Shown here: positions 11,191 to 20,621 of the stretch, piece by piece
How the letters are laid out: each line of letters opens with the position of its first letter
Position numbering within the stretch: the stretch's first letter is position 1
NCBI GenBank assembly: GCA_021817415.1
Contig: JAKAUZ010000013.1
Span: 68,376 to 132,375 of the forward strand
DNA: 64,000 nucleotides
From: Thermoplasmata archaeon
GTDB taxonomy: Archaea > Thermoplasmatota > Thermoplasmata > Thermoplasmatales > GCA-001856825
Reading direction: 5' to 3'
Made by a program: the position numbers and the translations under genes
Notes under the pieces: model-generated
What the model saw: only the letters and a program-made list of their open reading frames with translations
What the model was told of the DNA's origin: nothing
The model's database searches: none

Positions 11191-13029
11191 TCAATTCCTT
11201 TGCTCTTTTTCCTCGAGGATCAGCTTTATTTCTTTCATCAAGGTTTCAGAAACCACCTTTCCATCGAGCTTTCCTCTAAGGGACTTCATGGCCTCTCCCA
11301 TGAGAAGCTTGAATGAACTCTCTCCCCTTTCCATAACAAGTTTCCTATTATTCTTCACTAGCTCCTTTATTGTGTCAAGATTGGAATTGCTAACAGAGTT
11401 CTGGCTCACTATCTCATCCAGACTATCATGACTGAAATAAAGGTCCACTACCACATCCTTGGTGACCTTTCCGTTGCTGAGCAACTCAAGTATCTTTTGT
11501 GCTCGCGGCAGATTCCTTTCCTCTCTGGAAAAGACGGAGCTGAGTAACTTAGCTGCAATTTTCGGGTTTCCATATTTCTTTACAAGTGACTCGAGCAGCT
11601 CGTCGTACTCCTTGTACATCGAAGTGTAGGCCTCCTGTTCTGGTATGCCCAAGGCCACGAGCTGGTCTTTTCTTTCCTCTAAAGTTGGTGGCATTCTATC
11701 ATAAATGTTCGACAGAAGTTCATTGGATATGGCGGTAACCGGGATGTCTGTCTCTGGGTACATCCTTGCTCCACCAGGAAGTGGTCTCAGGAATCTTGTT
11801 CCATTTGGCGTTGCAGCCCTTGTTTCCGCAGGAACTCCATCGAGAGCTTCAAGCACCCTTCCCTCAATGGCTGAAATTGCATTTTCAATTTCATTCTCCC
11901 TGACCAAAAGTATCGCAAAGGCATCGCCGTCTTCACATGAAGTAGCCTGGAACAGGTATTTCTTGTCGTTTTCAGTGAAACCATAATTTGGAAGTTCATC
12001 TGAATGAATCAGACCTCCTATTCCTATAGCCCTGAGTCTGTCAGCTAATTCCCTTCCCAGCCTATAGTCACCCTTATTGAGGAACCCCGAGAGTCCCCCC
12101 AGCTTGAAGACTATTACCCGCTTCTGGGAAGCAATGGCCTTCCTTATCATGTCTGATTCAATTTCCTTCATCGATGCGGTCATATCTATCGGATTTATTT
12201 TTTCTCCAATATTCTTTTTTTTCCTGAGTTCTACTGCAATTTCGTTCAGGATTTCCTGTCTTTTTATCTCCATCTCAAGGATTTCCTCAATTTGGGTCAG
12301 CGATTGAACACCCTTAATTTCCACCCTTTTCCCCCCGTTTATGGAAACATTCAGGTCTTGTCTGATACTGCTCACTTCTCTCCTGATCATCCTGCTCTGT
12401 TTAACGGTTAACCCTATGGCCTCAGCTACCAGTCTTGCCTCTCTGGGGGATGTAATGTCAGGGTCCGTAGCTATCTCGATAAGAGGTATTCCCAACCTAT
12501 CCAGCGAGTATAAGACTTGATTCCCTTTCTCATCAAGTTTCTTGCACGCCTCCTCCTCCAAAGTTATTGATGTGATTCCAATTCTTTTCCCATTGAACTC
12601 AAATGAACCATTCAATCCTACTATTCCAGTCCTCTGAAATCCTGAAGTGTTTGAACCGTCAATGACTATTTTTCTCATGAAAACAAGGTTGTCCACCGGA
12701 GTAGCGTGGAGAAGTTTCGAAACTATCAAAGAACCCTCTATTGCCTCACTTGAAGGTCTGTGCGGTGGTTCTTCATCCATTTCGACCAGGCACGAGTTGT
12801 CCGTAATAAGGTACTCGAACACCCTTTGCTTAAGGGACTCCTGTACAGCCGCTACATCCCTGCTGGCCATCTCGCCAGAGGTAGCCCTCAGGGTCCTAAG
12901 AAACCTTCCCGTATAATTTTCACTTTCTTCACCCTGGCAGCTGCAGAATAACTTTCTCCCCTTTACCTGGAAGTGAATTTCCAGTCCTATTTTGACTTCT
13001 TCACTCTCTCCGCCTGTCATGAATTTCAC
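11191..13029 (-). CDS. gatE: Glu-tRNA(Gln) amidotransferase subunit E
   Basis: The 612-aa archaeal GatE activates Glu-tRNA(Gln) and receives ammonia from GatD to make Gln-tRNA(Gln). The N-terminus (VKIGLEIHFQVKGRKLFCSC) and the stretch LIEIATDPDITSPREA match the GatB/GatE core. A Yqey-like tail ends the protein (LLMGEAMKSLRGKLDGKVV). The frame overlaps the end of gatD by 29 nt; an internal ATG at 13020 is an alternative start that would shorten the overlap. GatDE is found only in archaea and implies that no direct glutaminyl-tRNA synthetase is needed. Confidence 0.95.
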   Translation of the reverse strand: MKFMTGGESEEVKIGLEIHFQVKGRKLFCSCQGEESENYTGRFLRTLRATSGEMASRDVAAVQESLKQRVFEYLITDNSCLVEMDEEPPHRPSSEAIEGSLIVSKLLHATPVDNLVFMRKIVIDGSNTSGFQRTGIVGLNGSFEFNGKRIGITSITLEEEACKKLDEKGNQVLYSLDRLGIPLIEIATDPDITSPREARLVAEAIGLTVKQSRMIRREVSSIRQDLNVSINGGKRVEIKGVQSLTQIEEILEMEIKRQEILNEIAVELRKKKNIGEKINPIDMTASMKEIESDMIRKAIASQKRVIVFKLGGLSGFLNKGDYRLGRELADRLRAIGIGGLIHSDELPNYGFTENDKKYLFQATSCEDGDAFAILLVRENEIENAISAIEGRVLEALDGVPAETRAATPNGTRFLRPLPGGARMYPETDIPVTAISNELLSNIYDRMPPTLEERKDQLVALGIPEQEAYTSMYKEYDELLESLVKKYGNPKIAAKLLSSVFSREERNLPRAQKILELLSNGKVTKDVVVDLYFSHDSLDEIVSQNSVSNSNLDTIKELVKNNRKLVMERGESSFKLLMGEAMKSLRGKLDGKVVSETLMKEIKLILEEKEQRN

Positions 13030-14242
13030 CTTTCAAATTCCTGTTTAAAAGTAATTTTGACTCTTCCACTGTGAAGTTACCAAGGAGGAACGATAATTTG
13101 ACATATGCCACCTCAGGTAACATGTCTCCAAGGGAAATTACCCCGGCACCTGTAAGTCTCCTTCCCGTGGAGTAGACGTCTAAATTCACAGACCCATTTA
13201 AACATTGAGAAGTCATTCCTATTATCTTCCCATCTTTGACAAATCCCTCTAAATCGCTAATGAAAGTGTTTGATACATGTCCCAGTCCAGTCCCCGCTAT
13301 TATCATTCCATCTTTCCTTTCACAGATACCGTAGAGGATTTCCTTGTCCATCCCCGGGTAGTAATAAATGAGAGATACTTTTTCATTCATCTTTTCATAC
13401 AACTTTGAAGGTTTACCATTAATTTTCCTGTACTCAGCAAATTTAATGGAAAGGTTAGAGTCTATGGTTCCTATAGGTTCTGAATTTATGCTCTTAAATG
13501 CATCTCTTCTGGACGTATGCATCTTCCTGACATTAACCCCCCGATGGATGGTAAGTGAATTTCCACTGGAAGTGCTGTGCATAACGACAGCGACTTCTCC
13601 AAGGTCACTCTGTGCAACTTTTACAGAGCCAAGAAGATTAAAATGTGCATCGGAAGAAGGCCTGTCTGAAGACCTTTGGGAACCTGTCAGGACTATCGGG
13701 GCTTCAGGGTTGTCGATCATGAATGATAGGGCAGATGACGTGAAAGACATGGTATCAGTTCCATGCGTCACTACAACTCCCTCACCATTTGACGTTTTTT
13801 CGAATACTTTCTTTGCGAGAATTTCCCAGTATTTACTATTCATATCCTCAGAGAAAATATTGAAAACAATTTCAGCGTCTATGTCACCCAATTCTTGCAA
13901 CTCAGGCTCTGCATATAGCACATCCTGAGCCGTCTCTAGAGGCTTGACAGCTCCAGTAGCATAGTCTACATAGCTCGCAATTGTTCCGCCTGTCCCGAGT
14001 ATAGATACTCTTTTCCCCTTCCCTTTGATACTTTTACGCTCAGTGGGAATGTTTATCTTCTTCTCAATCAGCTTTAATGACGTTACCTTGGAGATATCCA
14101 GTGAAAGATTATATCCGTTCTTCAGTTTGAGATTAAGGAATTCAGAATCCTTCGATACAAGAATGCCCTTCAGCACCATTCTCTTCCATTTTACCTCGAT
14201 TTCATCCCCGAATTCTAAATCTTGCACCTTCATGCATAGCAT
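13001..14242 (-). CDS. gatD: Glu-tRNA(Gln) amidotransferase subunit D
   Basis: The 413-aa protein is an asparaginase-like glutaminase that supplies ammonia to GatE. It has an N-terminal SH3-like extension (FGDEIEVKWKRMVLKGILVS) followed by the type I asparaginase core. The first catalytic threonine is in GTGGTIASYVDYATG (~residue 85), and the second set is in VVTHGTDTMSFT. The frame begins at 14242, but the ATG at 14233 (MKVQDLEFGD) sits ~25 nt from the T-rich TATA-like element and could be the real start. It is the first gene of the gatD-gatE unit, divergent from nadM. Confidence 0.95.
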   Translation of the reverse strand: MLCMKVQDLEFGDEIEVKWKRMVLKGILVSKDSEFLNLKLKNGYNLSLDISKVTSLKLIEKKINIPTERKSIKGKGKRVSILGTGGTIASYVDYATGAVKPLETAQDVLYAEPELQELGDIDAEIVFNIFSEDMNSKYWEILAKKVFEKTSNGEGVVVTHGTDTMSFTSSALSFMIDNPEAPIVLTGSQRSSDRPSSDAHFNLLGSVKVAQSDLGEVAVVMHSTSSGNSLTIHRGVNVRKMHTSRRDAFKSINSEPIGTIDSNLSIKFAEYRKINGKPSKLYEKMNEKVSLIYYYPGMDKEILYGICERKDGMIIAGTGLGHVSNTFISDLEGFVKDGKIIGMTSQCLNGSVNLDVYSTGRRLTGAGVISLGDMLPEVAYVKLSFLLGNFTVEESKLLLNRNLKGEIHDRRRE

Positions 14243-14299
14243 TGAAATAAAAAAACTTGATTGAAGGAATTCTTAATATCGACCATAACATCAGATTCT

Positions 14300-14818
14300 A
14301 TGAGGCCCCTCTTAGTGGGTAGATTTCAACCATTCCATAACGGACATCTATGGCTTGTTTCCAGGATAGTCAGAGAGTATGGAAGCATAATCATAGGCAT
14401 AGGGAGTGCACAAGAATCCCACACTCTCGTGAACCCATTCACAGCCGGTGAGAGGCAGTACATGATCCAAAGGACTCTTGAGTCCAATGGCATTCACGAT
14501 TTTTACTTGGTACCAATTGAGGACATCTACAGGAACAGTTTATGGGTAAGCCACATAGTGGCTCTTGCACCGCCCTTTGATGTAGCTATTTCTGGGAACC
14601 CACTTGTGAAAAGATTATTCCAGGAGGCAGGGAAAAAGGTTATAGAACCAGAGATGCACGGAAGGGAAACATATTCCGGTCAGGAGATCAGGAGAAGGAT
14701 TGCTGAAAAGGAAAACTGGAAGGATTTGGTCCCTCCAGAAGTTTACAGGAGTATTCAGGAAATAGATGGTGAGAACAGGATACTTGATCTCGCAAAAACC
14801 GATGAGGTTAATAAGTGA
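14300..14818 (+). CDS. nadM: Nicotinamide-nucleotide adenylyltransferase, archaeal type
   Basis: This enzyme makes NAD+ from NMN and ATP. MRPLLVGRFQPFHNGH holds the nucleotidyltransferase HxGH motif, IGIGSAQESHT follows as in the family, and ISGNPLVKRLF matches the ISxxP-like motif. The open frame extends to a TTG at 14261, but archaeal NadM starts a few residues before GRFQP. The ATG at 14300 lies ~27 nt after a TTAATAT element, so 14300 is chosen and the protein is 172 aa. It is followed closely by rpoL. Confidence 0.92.
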   Translation: MRPLLVGRFQPFHNGHLWLVSRIVREYGSIIIGIGSAQESHTLVNPFTAGERQYMIQRTLESNGIHDFYLVPIEDIYRNSLWVSHIVALAPPFDVAISGNPLVKRLFQEAGKKVIEPEMHGRETYSGQEIRRRIAEKENWKDLVPPEVYRSIQEIDGENRILDLAKTDEVNK

Positions 14819-14836
14819 ATTTGCATACGCGGTAAA

Positions 14837-15115
14837 ATGAAAGAGATGGAATTTATAGTAACGGATAAAGGGAAAGATTTCATCGTGTATGAAGTTGCTA
14901 ATAATGACAACACCATTCTCAGGCCATTGATGGAAGAAATTGAAAAGGATGAAATGGTAGAAAGCGCAAGGTATTATTTCGAACATCCATACCTTTCCAA
15001 CCCGAGGATCCATGTGAAAGTTAAACAGGGAAAACCACAGGCAGCACTGAAGCGAAGCCTCAAGAGAATGGAAAAAGTTTTCGAAAATATAAATAATCAA
15101 TATAAAAAATTATAA
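14837..15115 (+). CDS. rpoL: DNA-directed RNA polymerase subunit L (Rpb11-like)
   Basis: The 92-aa protein matches archaeal RpoL. It has a beta-strand N-terminus, NDNTILRPLMEEI (equivalent of the DHTLLNPL motif), a central YYFEHPYLSNPRIHVKVK, and the long C-terminal helix PQAALKRSLKRMEKVF. It pairs with RpoD in the alpha-like assembly platform of the polymerase. An upstream GGTTAATAAG about 28 nt before the ATG could drive a leaderless transcript, although cotranscription with nadM is also possible (18-nt gap). M4 is a minor alternative start. Confidence 0.9.
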   Translation: MKEMEFIVTDKGKDFIVYEVANNDNTILRPLMEEIEKDEMVESARYYFEHPYLSNPRIHVKVKQGKPQAALKRSLKRMEKVFENINNQYKKL

Positions 15116-15126
15116 ATTAATCAAAA

Positions 15127-16494
15127 TTAATTGGCTGGAACATTTTTTGGTTCCTTCACTCTTATCATTGGGACAGCCACCGCAACAAAGGACATGAAGA
15201 GCAGCCATAGTCCAATTGCTTCCACATACCATGAAAGATCCATGGTGTAGACCTGGAGGCCAATGAATCCCAAGGCTATTCCCGATATTCCAAGATAAGC
15301 CGGTATCCTGATGCTCTTTTCTGCAGATTTTCCATAATAATACAATGTCGCAAAGAAGGTCGCTGCAATGATCAGCATTAGGAATATGTATAGCAGATGT
15401 CCATCAGAGAATGCCTGATCATAAAGTGCTCCCGCACCTTGCGAAGGATCCCCAAATCCGTAATAAGCCTCATTGAACTCAATGAGATACCCTATGCCAA
15501 GCATTGCTGCCATAGCTCCAACCCAGGTACCAATTGCCGCAATTTGAATGTACTTCCCTCCCTTGGTAGAATCAAGAGTCTTGACCAGCCCAACAATTGC
15601 TATGAGGGCACCTATCCCAATCAGTCCCGTCTGCGTATCATCTAGTGCCAATCCATTAACCCCACCTGGCCCAGATGTAAAGACTGCAGGGATAACGTAT
15701 GTTCCAAATGTAGATATCCAGTACAAGGAAGACATTGAGATGATTCCTATAGTTGAAACAATCAATCCCAAATTGACAATTGCCCTGTACCCACTGGAAA
15801 GCTTCTGGTATCCAAAAATTACAGCTGTAAGGCCCACTATGCCACCCATGATAGCAGGAGGAATCATATGTGAATGCATTGTCCAAGCATTACCAAGGAA
15901 TGTTGAAGTGCCTCCGACAGAATTGACATAATTTTGGAAAAATGCAATTGATGAGTACCCATTGCTTATATCCCCCCATTCGAGAATCATTCCAACAACA
16001 CCAGCAATTGATGCGGCAATGGAAGCTAGGAGGACAACAGCATATGCACCCCATGTGTTCCTAAAATCATTCCTGTTCCTGAATGGAAACATTAAAAGAC
16101 CGATGACAAGCAAAAGTGCATCAAGAACCACAATTACGTCTCGAATACCTTGAGCAACTTCATCGGCGATTACAATGCTTGAAGCAGTTGGATAGAATAG
16201 GACCAGTCCAATTACGGAGAAGACGAGAACAGGGTAGGTGGAAATATTCGCAATTTTCTGTATCATTTTTGGGAGATTGAACACCTTTGCAGTCAATATT
16301 ATTATTAATAGTGCAAGAGGAATCATGATTGTGTGGTAGAAATTCACCACATCAAGGGTGAAATCCCCCAGTCTGAACCAAGTGACTCCAGGAAAAAGCG
16401 GGCTTACAAGAAGCATTATGACCGTGTAGACAATAATAGCCGCAATATTTTTCTTGGTATCAAAAAGTATAGACATAAATCTACTTTCACTCAT
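15127..16494 (-). CDS. Polytopic membrane protein with conserved-looking histidines, unknown function
   Basis: The 455-aa protein has about 12 predicted membrane helices. Histidines fall inside or at the edges of helices: FYHTIMIP (~residue 53), WTMHSHMIPP (~205) and FSDGHLLYIF (~365). They sit near prolines in a way that recalls heme-binding quinol/oxygen reductase-like subunits such as NorB and relatives. The full ligand set of heme-copper oxidases (H, HxxxY, HH, HxH) is not visible, so I do not assign it. It is monocistronic, convergent with rpoL and divergent from the PAC2 gene. Heme binding is a hypothesis only. Confidence 0.6.
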   Translation of the reverse strand: MSESRFMSILFDTKKNIAAIIVYTVIMLLVSPLFPGVTWFRLGDFTLDVVNFYHTIMIPLALLIIILTAKVFNLPKMIQKIANISTYPVLVFSVIGLVLFYPTASSIVIADEVAQGIRDVIVVLDALLLVIGLLMFPFRNRNDFRNTWGAYAVVLLASIAASIAGVVGMILEWGDISNGYSSIAFFQNYVNSVGGTSTFLGNAWTMHSHMIPPAIMGGIVGLTAVIFGYQKLSSGYRAIVNLGLIVSTIGIISMSSLYWISTFGTYVIPAVFTSGPGGVNGLALDDTQTGLIGIGALIAIVGLVKTLDSTKGGKYIQIAAIGTWVGAMAAMLGIGYLIEFNEAYYGFGDPSQGAGALYDQAFSDGHLLYIFLMLIIAATFFATLYYYGKSAEKSIRIPAYLGISGIALGFIGLQVYTMDLSWYVEAIGLWLLFMSFVAVAVPMIRVKEPKNVPAN

Positions 16495-16783
16495 TTAGGT
16501 CACGTACTGGAATTACGGCAACGATTAAAAATTTTATGATATCCTAACAGCTGAATAATAATTAAAAACTACAAAAAGTTTAATTATGATTAAACCAAAA
16601 TTTCCCAAACCGTTTCTTTATTCAGACACAAACTTTCTGGATTATTCGGTAATCAAGGCAGGGTAATTGAAAGCGTCCAAAAATCTCGAATGGTTGCATA
16701 AATGGCATAAAAGAGGAGAGCAAACGCAGAACATTAGCGTCGCATCCTCTAAAAGCTTTTATCAAACGGATTATTTATCTTAT

Positions 16784-17524
16784 ATGGACCACCAGGCCGA
16801 AGTTCTTGAACTGGACTCTTTTGTACCTAATGGGATGGTCACCGTTTTAGGATTTGTTGAATCAACTGCACTGGGTCTGCTCACTTCTTCCTATATCATC
16901 GAGCAGCTTAATCTGCATCAGGTGGCTCAGGTAAAATCACTTCATATCCCACCGGTCACCGTTTTCATAGGCGGGAAACTGCGATCCCCTTTCAGAATCT
17001 ACGCCAACAAGGAGGGAACCCTTATGGTCATAACTTGTGAAGTTCCCATTGATGATAGAGGATTATACGAAATATCATCGGTACTAATAAAATGGCTTCA
17101 GGATAAGGGAATAAGTGAAATTGTCGTCATAGACGGCATACCTGTAAAGGGTATTTCTGAGGAGAGGCCGATATATGTTGCGGCGGAACCTAAGAACATC
17201 AAAAAGTTTTCCGACATAGGAGTGAACAATGCAGAATCCGCACTGATAGCTGGGATTGGTGGAGCACTGATCGGCGAATCACTAGGAAAGAAAATATCCG
17301 CGGTATCGCTGATGACGCCAACCTCAATTGATATGCCCGATCCAGCTTCCGTTCTTCAAATAGTGAATGTTCTCAATAAAGTCTACAAGTTAAACATTGC
17401 AGTTCATGTGCTAGAAGATTCGGTAAAGAAAATACAGGCAGAAATGAACAAAGTCATGGATCAATACAATAAGATACAAGAGGAGAAGGGTGAAAAACCA
17501 AAAGAACCATCTATATACGGATAA
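16784..17524 (+). CDS. PAC2-family proteasome assembly chaperone-like protein
   Basis: The protein belongs to the PAC2/COG2047 family, whose archaeal members (PbaA/PbaB) assist or resemble 20S proteasome assembly chaperones. Visible features are the early VTVLGFVESTALG segment, IVVIDGIPVKG, and the glycine-rich GIGGALIGESLGKKISAVSLMTPTS, followed by a C-terminal helix. There is no C-terminal HbYX motif; it ends PSIYG. The frame is open to a TTG at 16667, but the ATG at 16784 sits ~24 nt after CTTTTATC. That gives a normal-length 246-aa protein, so I prefer it. The longer start would add a basic 39-residue extension. Confidence 0.8.
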   Translation: MDHQAEVLELDSFVPNGMVTVLGFVESTALGLLTSSYIIEQLNLHQVAQVKSLHIPPVTVFIGGKLRSPFRIYANKEGTLMVITCEVPIDDRGLYEISSVLIKWLQDKGISEIVVIDGIPVKGISEERPIYVAAEPKNIKKFSDIGVNNAESALIAGIGGALIGESLGKKISAVSLMTPTSIDMPDPASVLQIVNVLNKVYKLNIAVHVLEDSVKKIQAEMNKVMDQYNKIQEEKGEKPKEPSIYG

Positions 17525-17576
17525 CCATGCGATAGATACAAGATTAATTTTAAATCACAATTTTGCATTTATAACG

Positions 17577-18044
17577 ATGGTCAATGTTTCTGTAATAGGA
17601 GGCAGCGAGGTGTCCGAGAGCATTTGCAAAACAGCATATGATCTGGGAAGATTGCTTGCAAAAGAAGGGGTCACCGTAATCTGTGGTGGACTCTTGGGTG
17701 TCATGGAATGTGTCTCAAAGGGAGTAAAGGAAGAAAAAGGTATAGTCGTGGGCATACTTCCAGGTAGCGATCCGAAGGAAGGAAACAAGTACCTTACGGT
17801 CTCTATTCCCACTGGCATTGGCTATGCTAGGAATTTCCTGGTAGTGAGGGCGGGAGAGGTTGTAATTGCGATTGATGGCTCAACAGGGACGCTTTCTGAG
17901 GCCTCTTTTGCCCTTGCCGAAGGAAAGACAGTTGTGGCCATAGGAGGAGTTGACATTACCCCCAGGAAGGAAAAAGAGGGGAAATTCTATCGTGCAGCTT
18001 CTCCCGAAGAAGCAGTCGAGATAGCACTGTCTATTGTAAATTGA
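17577..18044 (+). CDS. LOG-like Rossmann-fold nucleotide-binding protein (TIGR00725 type)
   Basis: The 155-aa protein starts MVNVSVIGGSEV and contains CGGLLGVME, then VRAGEVVIAIDGSTGTLSEASFAL. This resembles the PGGxGTxxE motif of lysine-decarboxylase-like/LOG proteins, with the Pro-Gly-Gly replaced by DGSTGT as in TIGR00725 members. LOG enzymes hydrolyse nucleoside 5'-monophosphates; the role of this subgroup is not settled. The frame is open to 17490, overlapping the PAC2 gene. The ATG at 17577 lies ~27 nt after ATTTTAAAT and starts the Rossmann strand, so it is taken as the start. Confidence 0.82.
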   Translation: MVNVSVIGGSEVSESICKTAYDLGRLLAKEGVTVICGGLLGVMECVSKGVKEEKGIVVGILPGSDPKEGNKYLTVSIPTGIGYARNFLVVRAGEVVIAIDGSTGTLSEASFALAEGKTVVAIGGVDITPRKEKEGKFYRAASPEEAVEIALSIVN

Positions 18045-18110
18045 AAAAATATCATCAATGCCCAAAACTTCAAAGGATAAACTCTTACTATTCAAAACAA
18101 CTACCCCATC

Positions 18111-19382
18111 ATGGCACTTTCAGACGCAATATGGTTCAGGCAGAAAGCAGAAGAGCACAACAACCTCTTCAGGCATTCGATCCCCTTAATTGCAAGTGAA
18201 AATTTGATAAGCCCGATTACCAAGGAAATGATAGTATCAGACCTTAACAACAGATATGCAGAAGGGCTTCCAGGTCACAGGTATTACCAAGGAAACAGAA
18301 TAGTGGATGAAATAGAGACAAGGACTGAGCAGTTAATGAAAACACTTTTCAATTCAAAACAGGCAGACGTAAGACCCATTTCTGGGACTAATGCTAACCA
18401 GGCTCTGGTATTCGCACTTGGAGAACCTGGTGATAAGATTCTTTCACCCAGTTTGGATTCAGGGGCGCACATATCATCAGCAGAATTCGGTGCCGTTGGG
18501 ATGAGGGGATTAAAATCTTCTCACATGTCCTTTGATTTCAATGAGATGAAGATTGATGTGGACGAAACAAGGAAGATAATATTATCGGAAAAGCCTAAAA
18601 TTACTCTATTTGGATTTTCTGTATTCCTCTTCCCTGCTCCGATCAAGGAACTGAAAAATGATCTTGACGAAGTTGGTTCAAAGATATGGTATGATGGTGC
18701 GCACGTTTTGGGGCTGATTGCTGGTAAAAGATTCCAGGACCCATTAAGGGAAGGTGCAGACTTGATCACTGGAAGTACGCACAAAACTTTTCCGGGCCCA
18801 CAACACGGAGCCATATTGGGGAACACCGATGACGAGACATGGAAGAAGGTCAGGAGAGGAGTATTTCCAGGAGTATTGAGCAACCATCATCTTGGAATGA
18901 TGGCTGGACTGGGAGTCACTGCCTCAGAAATGCTCGAATTCGGGGAGACTTACGCAGACTCCGTAATAACCAATGCAAAGACGCTGGCACAAGAACTTCA
19001 TTCTTTAGGATTCAATGTACTCGCAGAAAAATCTGGATTCACTGAAAGCCACACCATCCTCGTTGACGTAAAAGGGAATGGAGGTGGGAAATATGTCGCC
19101 GAGACATTGGAAGCAAACGGTATTATACTGAACAAGAACATGATTCCTGGAGATTCAAACAAGAAAGCACAGGACCCATCTGGAATAAGGATCGGTACCC
19201 AGGAAGTCACCAGAATAGGTATGGGAAGAAGCGAAATGGTTCATGTCGCCAACCTGATTTACTCGGCATTGAACGGTAAAGACGTAAGGGAGGATGTCAG
19301 GGATCTAAAGGAACAATTCCAGGAAGTAAAGTATTGTTACGGAAAAGAGACAGCATATAACTTCCTGCAGTTGTACAGGTAG
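18111..19382 (+). CDS. glyA: Serine hydroxymethyltransferase
   Basis: The 423-aa PLP enzyme interconverts serine and glycine with a pterin C1 carrier. Visible features are PLIASENLIS near the N-terminus, the nucleophilic-face motif RYYQGN, the substrate region WYDGAHVLGLIAG, and the PLP lysine in TGSTHKTFPGPQHG (~residue 225). The C-terminal RIGTQEVTRIGM is conserved. The ATG at 18111 gives the usual N-terminus. The gene lies 66 nt after the LOG-like gene and is probably expressed separately. Confidence 0.95.
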   Translation: MALSDAIWFRQKAEEHNNLFRHSIPLIASENLISPITKEMIVSDLNNRYAEGLPGHRYYQGNRIVDEIETRTEQLMKTLFNSKQADVRPISGTNANQALVFALGEPGDKILSPSLDSGAHISSAEFGAVGMRGLKSSHMSFDFNEMKIDVDETRKIILSEKPKITLFGFSVFLFPAPIKELKNDLDEVGSKIWYDGAHVLGLIAGKRFQDPLREGADLITGSTHKTFPGPQHGAILGNTDDETWKKVRRGVFPGVLSNHHLGMMAGLGVTASEMLEFGETYADSVITNAKTLAQELHSLGFNVLAEKSGFTESHTILVDVKGNGGGKYVAETLEANGIILNKNMIPGDSNKKAQDPSGIRIGTQEVTRIGMGRSEMVHVANLIYSALNGKDVREDVRDLKEQFQEVKYCYGKETAYNFLQLYR

Positions 19383-19730
19383 AAGAAATAGATTCAGGGG
19401 TAAAGATTCGCGATCTTAGCGTGCAAGGACTTGATATACAAAGTTCCGGTATGACTATAGATTCAACATTGAACGCGTTTCTTTTGGCACACATCTATGC
19501 TTCCCACAACAGAAAACTAATCCTTCTACGGAACCAAAATGATAATTGAAGATATCCAAGCTTTGAGAGGATCATTAAAACTCCTGATGACGGCATATTA
19601 TATTGCCTTGCAGACAGCACCTGAAGAGGAATATTTCTTCAAAAACCACCGTTTTCCAAATTAGAATACTTGAAAGAAAAAACTCAAAAGTATTAAATTT
19701 TCGAATTATATCAGTCTTGACCCGTGGTAT
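19383..19730. other. Gap between glyA and the coiled-coil gene; possible gene remnant
   Basis: The gap is 348 nt. One plus-strand frame stays open from ~19361 to 19540 (protein-like ...LSVQGLDIQSSGMTIDST..., ending in TGA). It has no convincing start (only a GTG near 19421 and an ATG near 19450) and no SD, so it could be a decayed gene tail. A TATA-like GAATTATATC at ~19703 lies ~28 nt before the next ATG and probably belongs to the coiled-coil operon. Nothing else is supported here. Confidence 0.3.
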
Positions 19731-20621
19731 ATGATGACAGACTCACTTGCTGAACTTGAGAACAAACGATTGGTTGTCAAAAAAAGTCTAGATGAAACGA
19801 AAAATGGCAGAGACCAATTAAGAGAAGAAATGGATAGATACGCTGAAGAGCGAGACAAACTTAACAACAAGGTTAAGGAGCTTAATAAAAACCTGAAGGA
19901 AATGAAGGCAAAGAAAGATGAAATGTCCGCTAAGGCTGCTGAGCTTAAGATAATTAAGGATAAAATTACACAGGAACTGAGGAAGGAACTGGACAACAGG
20001 AAGATGTTGAAAAATTCAATCATAAGAAACAAGGGAAGGCAAATTGACGTCAAGAAAATGAAGAAAGAGAGAGATGACCTTATTAAGAGACAAATGACAG
20101 GTGTTTTTAACAAAAAAGAAGAAGTGGAAATAGTCAAGAGAATTAGAGAAATGGACCGAACCATCAAGGGATATGAAAAGGAAACTGAAGAAATAGCAAT
20201 GGATGACGAGAATTACAAGAAACTCGATGAAGACATCAAGACGAAAAGGGAGACGGTAAAAAGGACACAAGATGAGTACCAAGCATTAATCAGAGAAGTA
20301 ATCAAGATGAGGGATGCGCAGAACAAGGTTTATGAAGAAATGATAGAAACGAGAGGAAAAGCTGATGAAATACACGAGAAATATCTGCAAATTCAAGCGG
20401 ACCTTTTTAAACAAAACCAGAAACTAGACGAGCTATTCAACAACATAAGAGAATATGAAAAGATTATTGTTGGTATAAAGCAGAAACAATCAAAAGAAAA
20501 GAAAAAGGTAAGGGAAAATGAAACAAAGGTAAAAGCTGAAGAAATCTACGACAAATTCAAGAATGGAGAATCACTGTCTACGGAGGACATACTGGTTCTC
20601 CAGAAAGCAGGCTTCCTCTGA
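19731..20621 (+). CDS. Archaeal coiled-coil protein (COG1340-like)
   Basis: The 296-aa protein is almost entirely charged heptad-rich coiled coil (Lys/Glu-rich, with Leu, Ile and Met at spaced positions). It has no signal peptide or membrane segment, and a short compact tail ends TEDILVLQKAGFL. It resembles the uncharacterised archaeal coiled-coil family near COG1340. The start is one of two adjacent ATGs (19731/19734). Its TGA overlaps the next ATG by one base (TGATG), indicating coupling with a zinc-ribbon membrane protein and a DUF131 protein. A structural or scaffolding role is inferred. Confidence 0.8.
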   Translation: MMTDSLAELENKRLVVKKSLDETKNGRDQLREEMDRYAEERDKLNNKVKELNKNLKEMKAKKDEMSAKAAELKIIKDKITQELRKELDNRKMLKNSIIRNKGRQIDVKKMKKERDDLIKRQMTGVFNKKEEVEIVKRIREMDRTIKGYEKETEEIAMDDENYKKLDEDIKTKRETVKRTQDEYQALIREVIKMRDAQNKVYEEMIETRGKADEIHEKYLQIQADLFKQNQKLDELFNNIREYEKIIVGIKQKQSKEKKKVRENETKVKAEEIYDKFKNGESLSTEDILVLQKAGFL

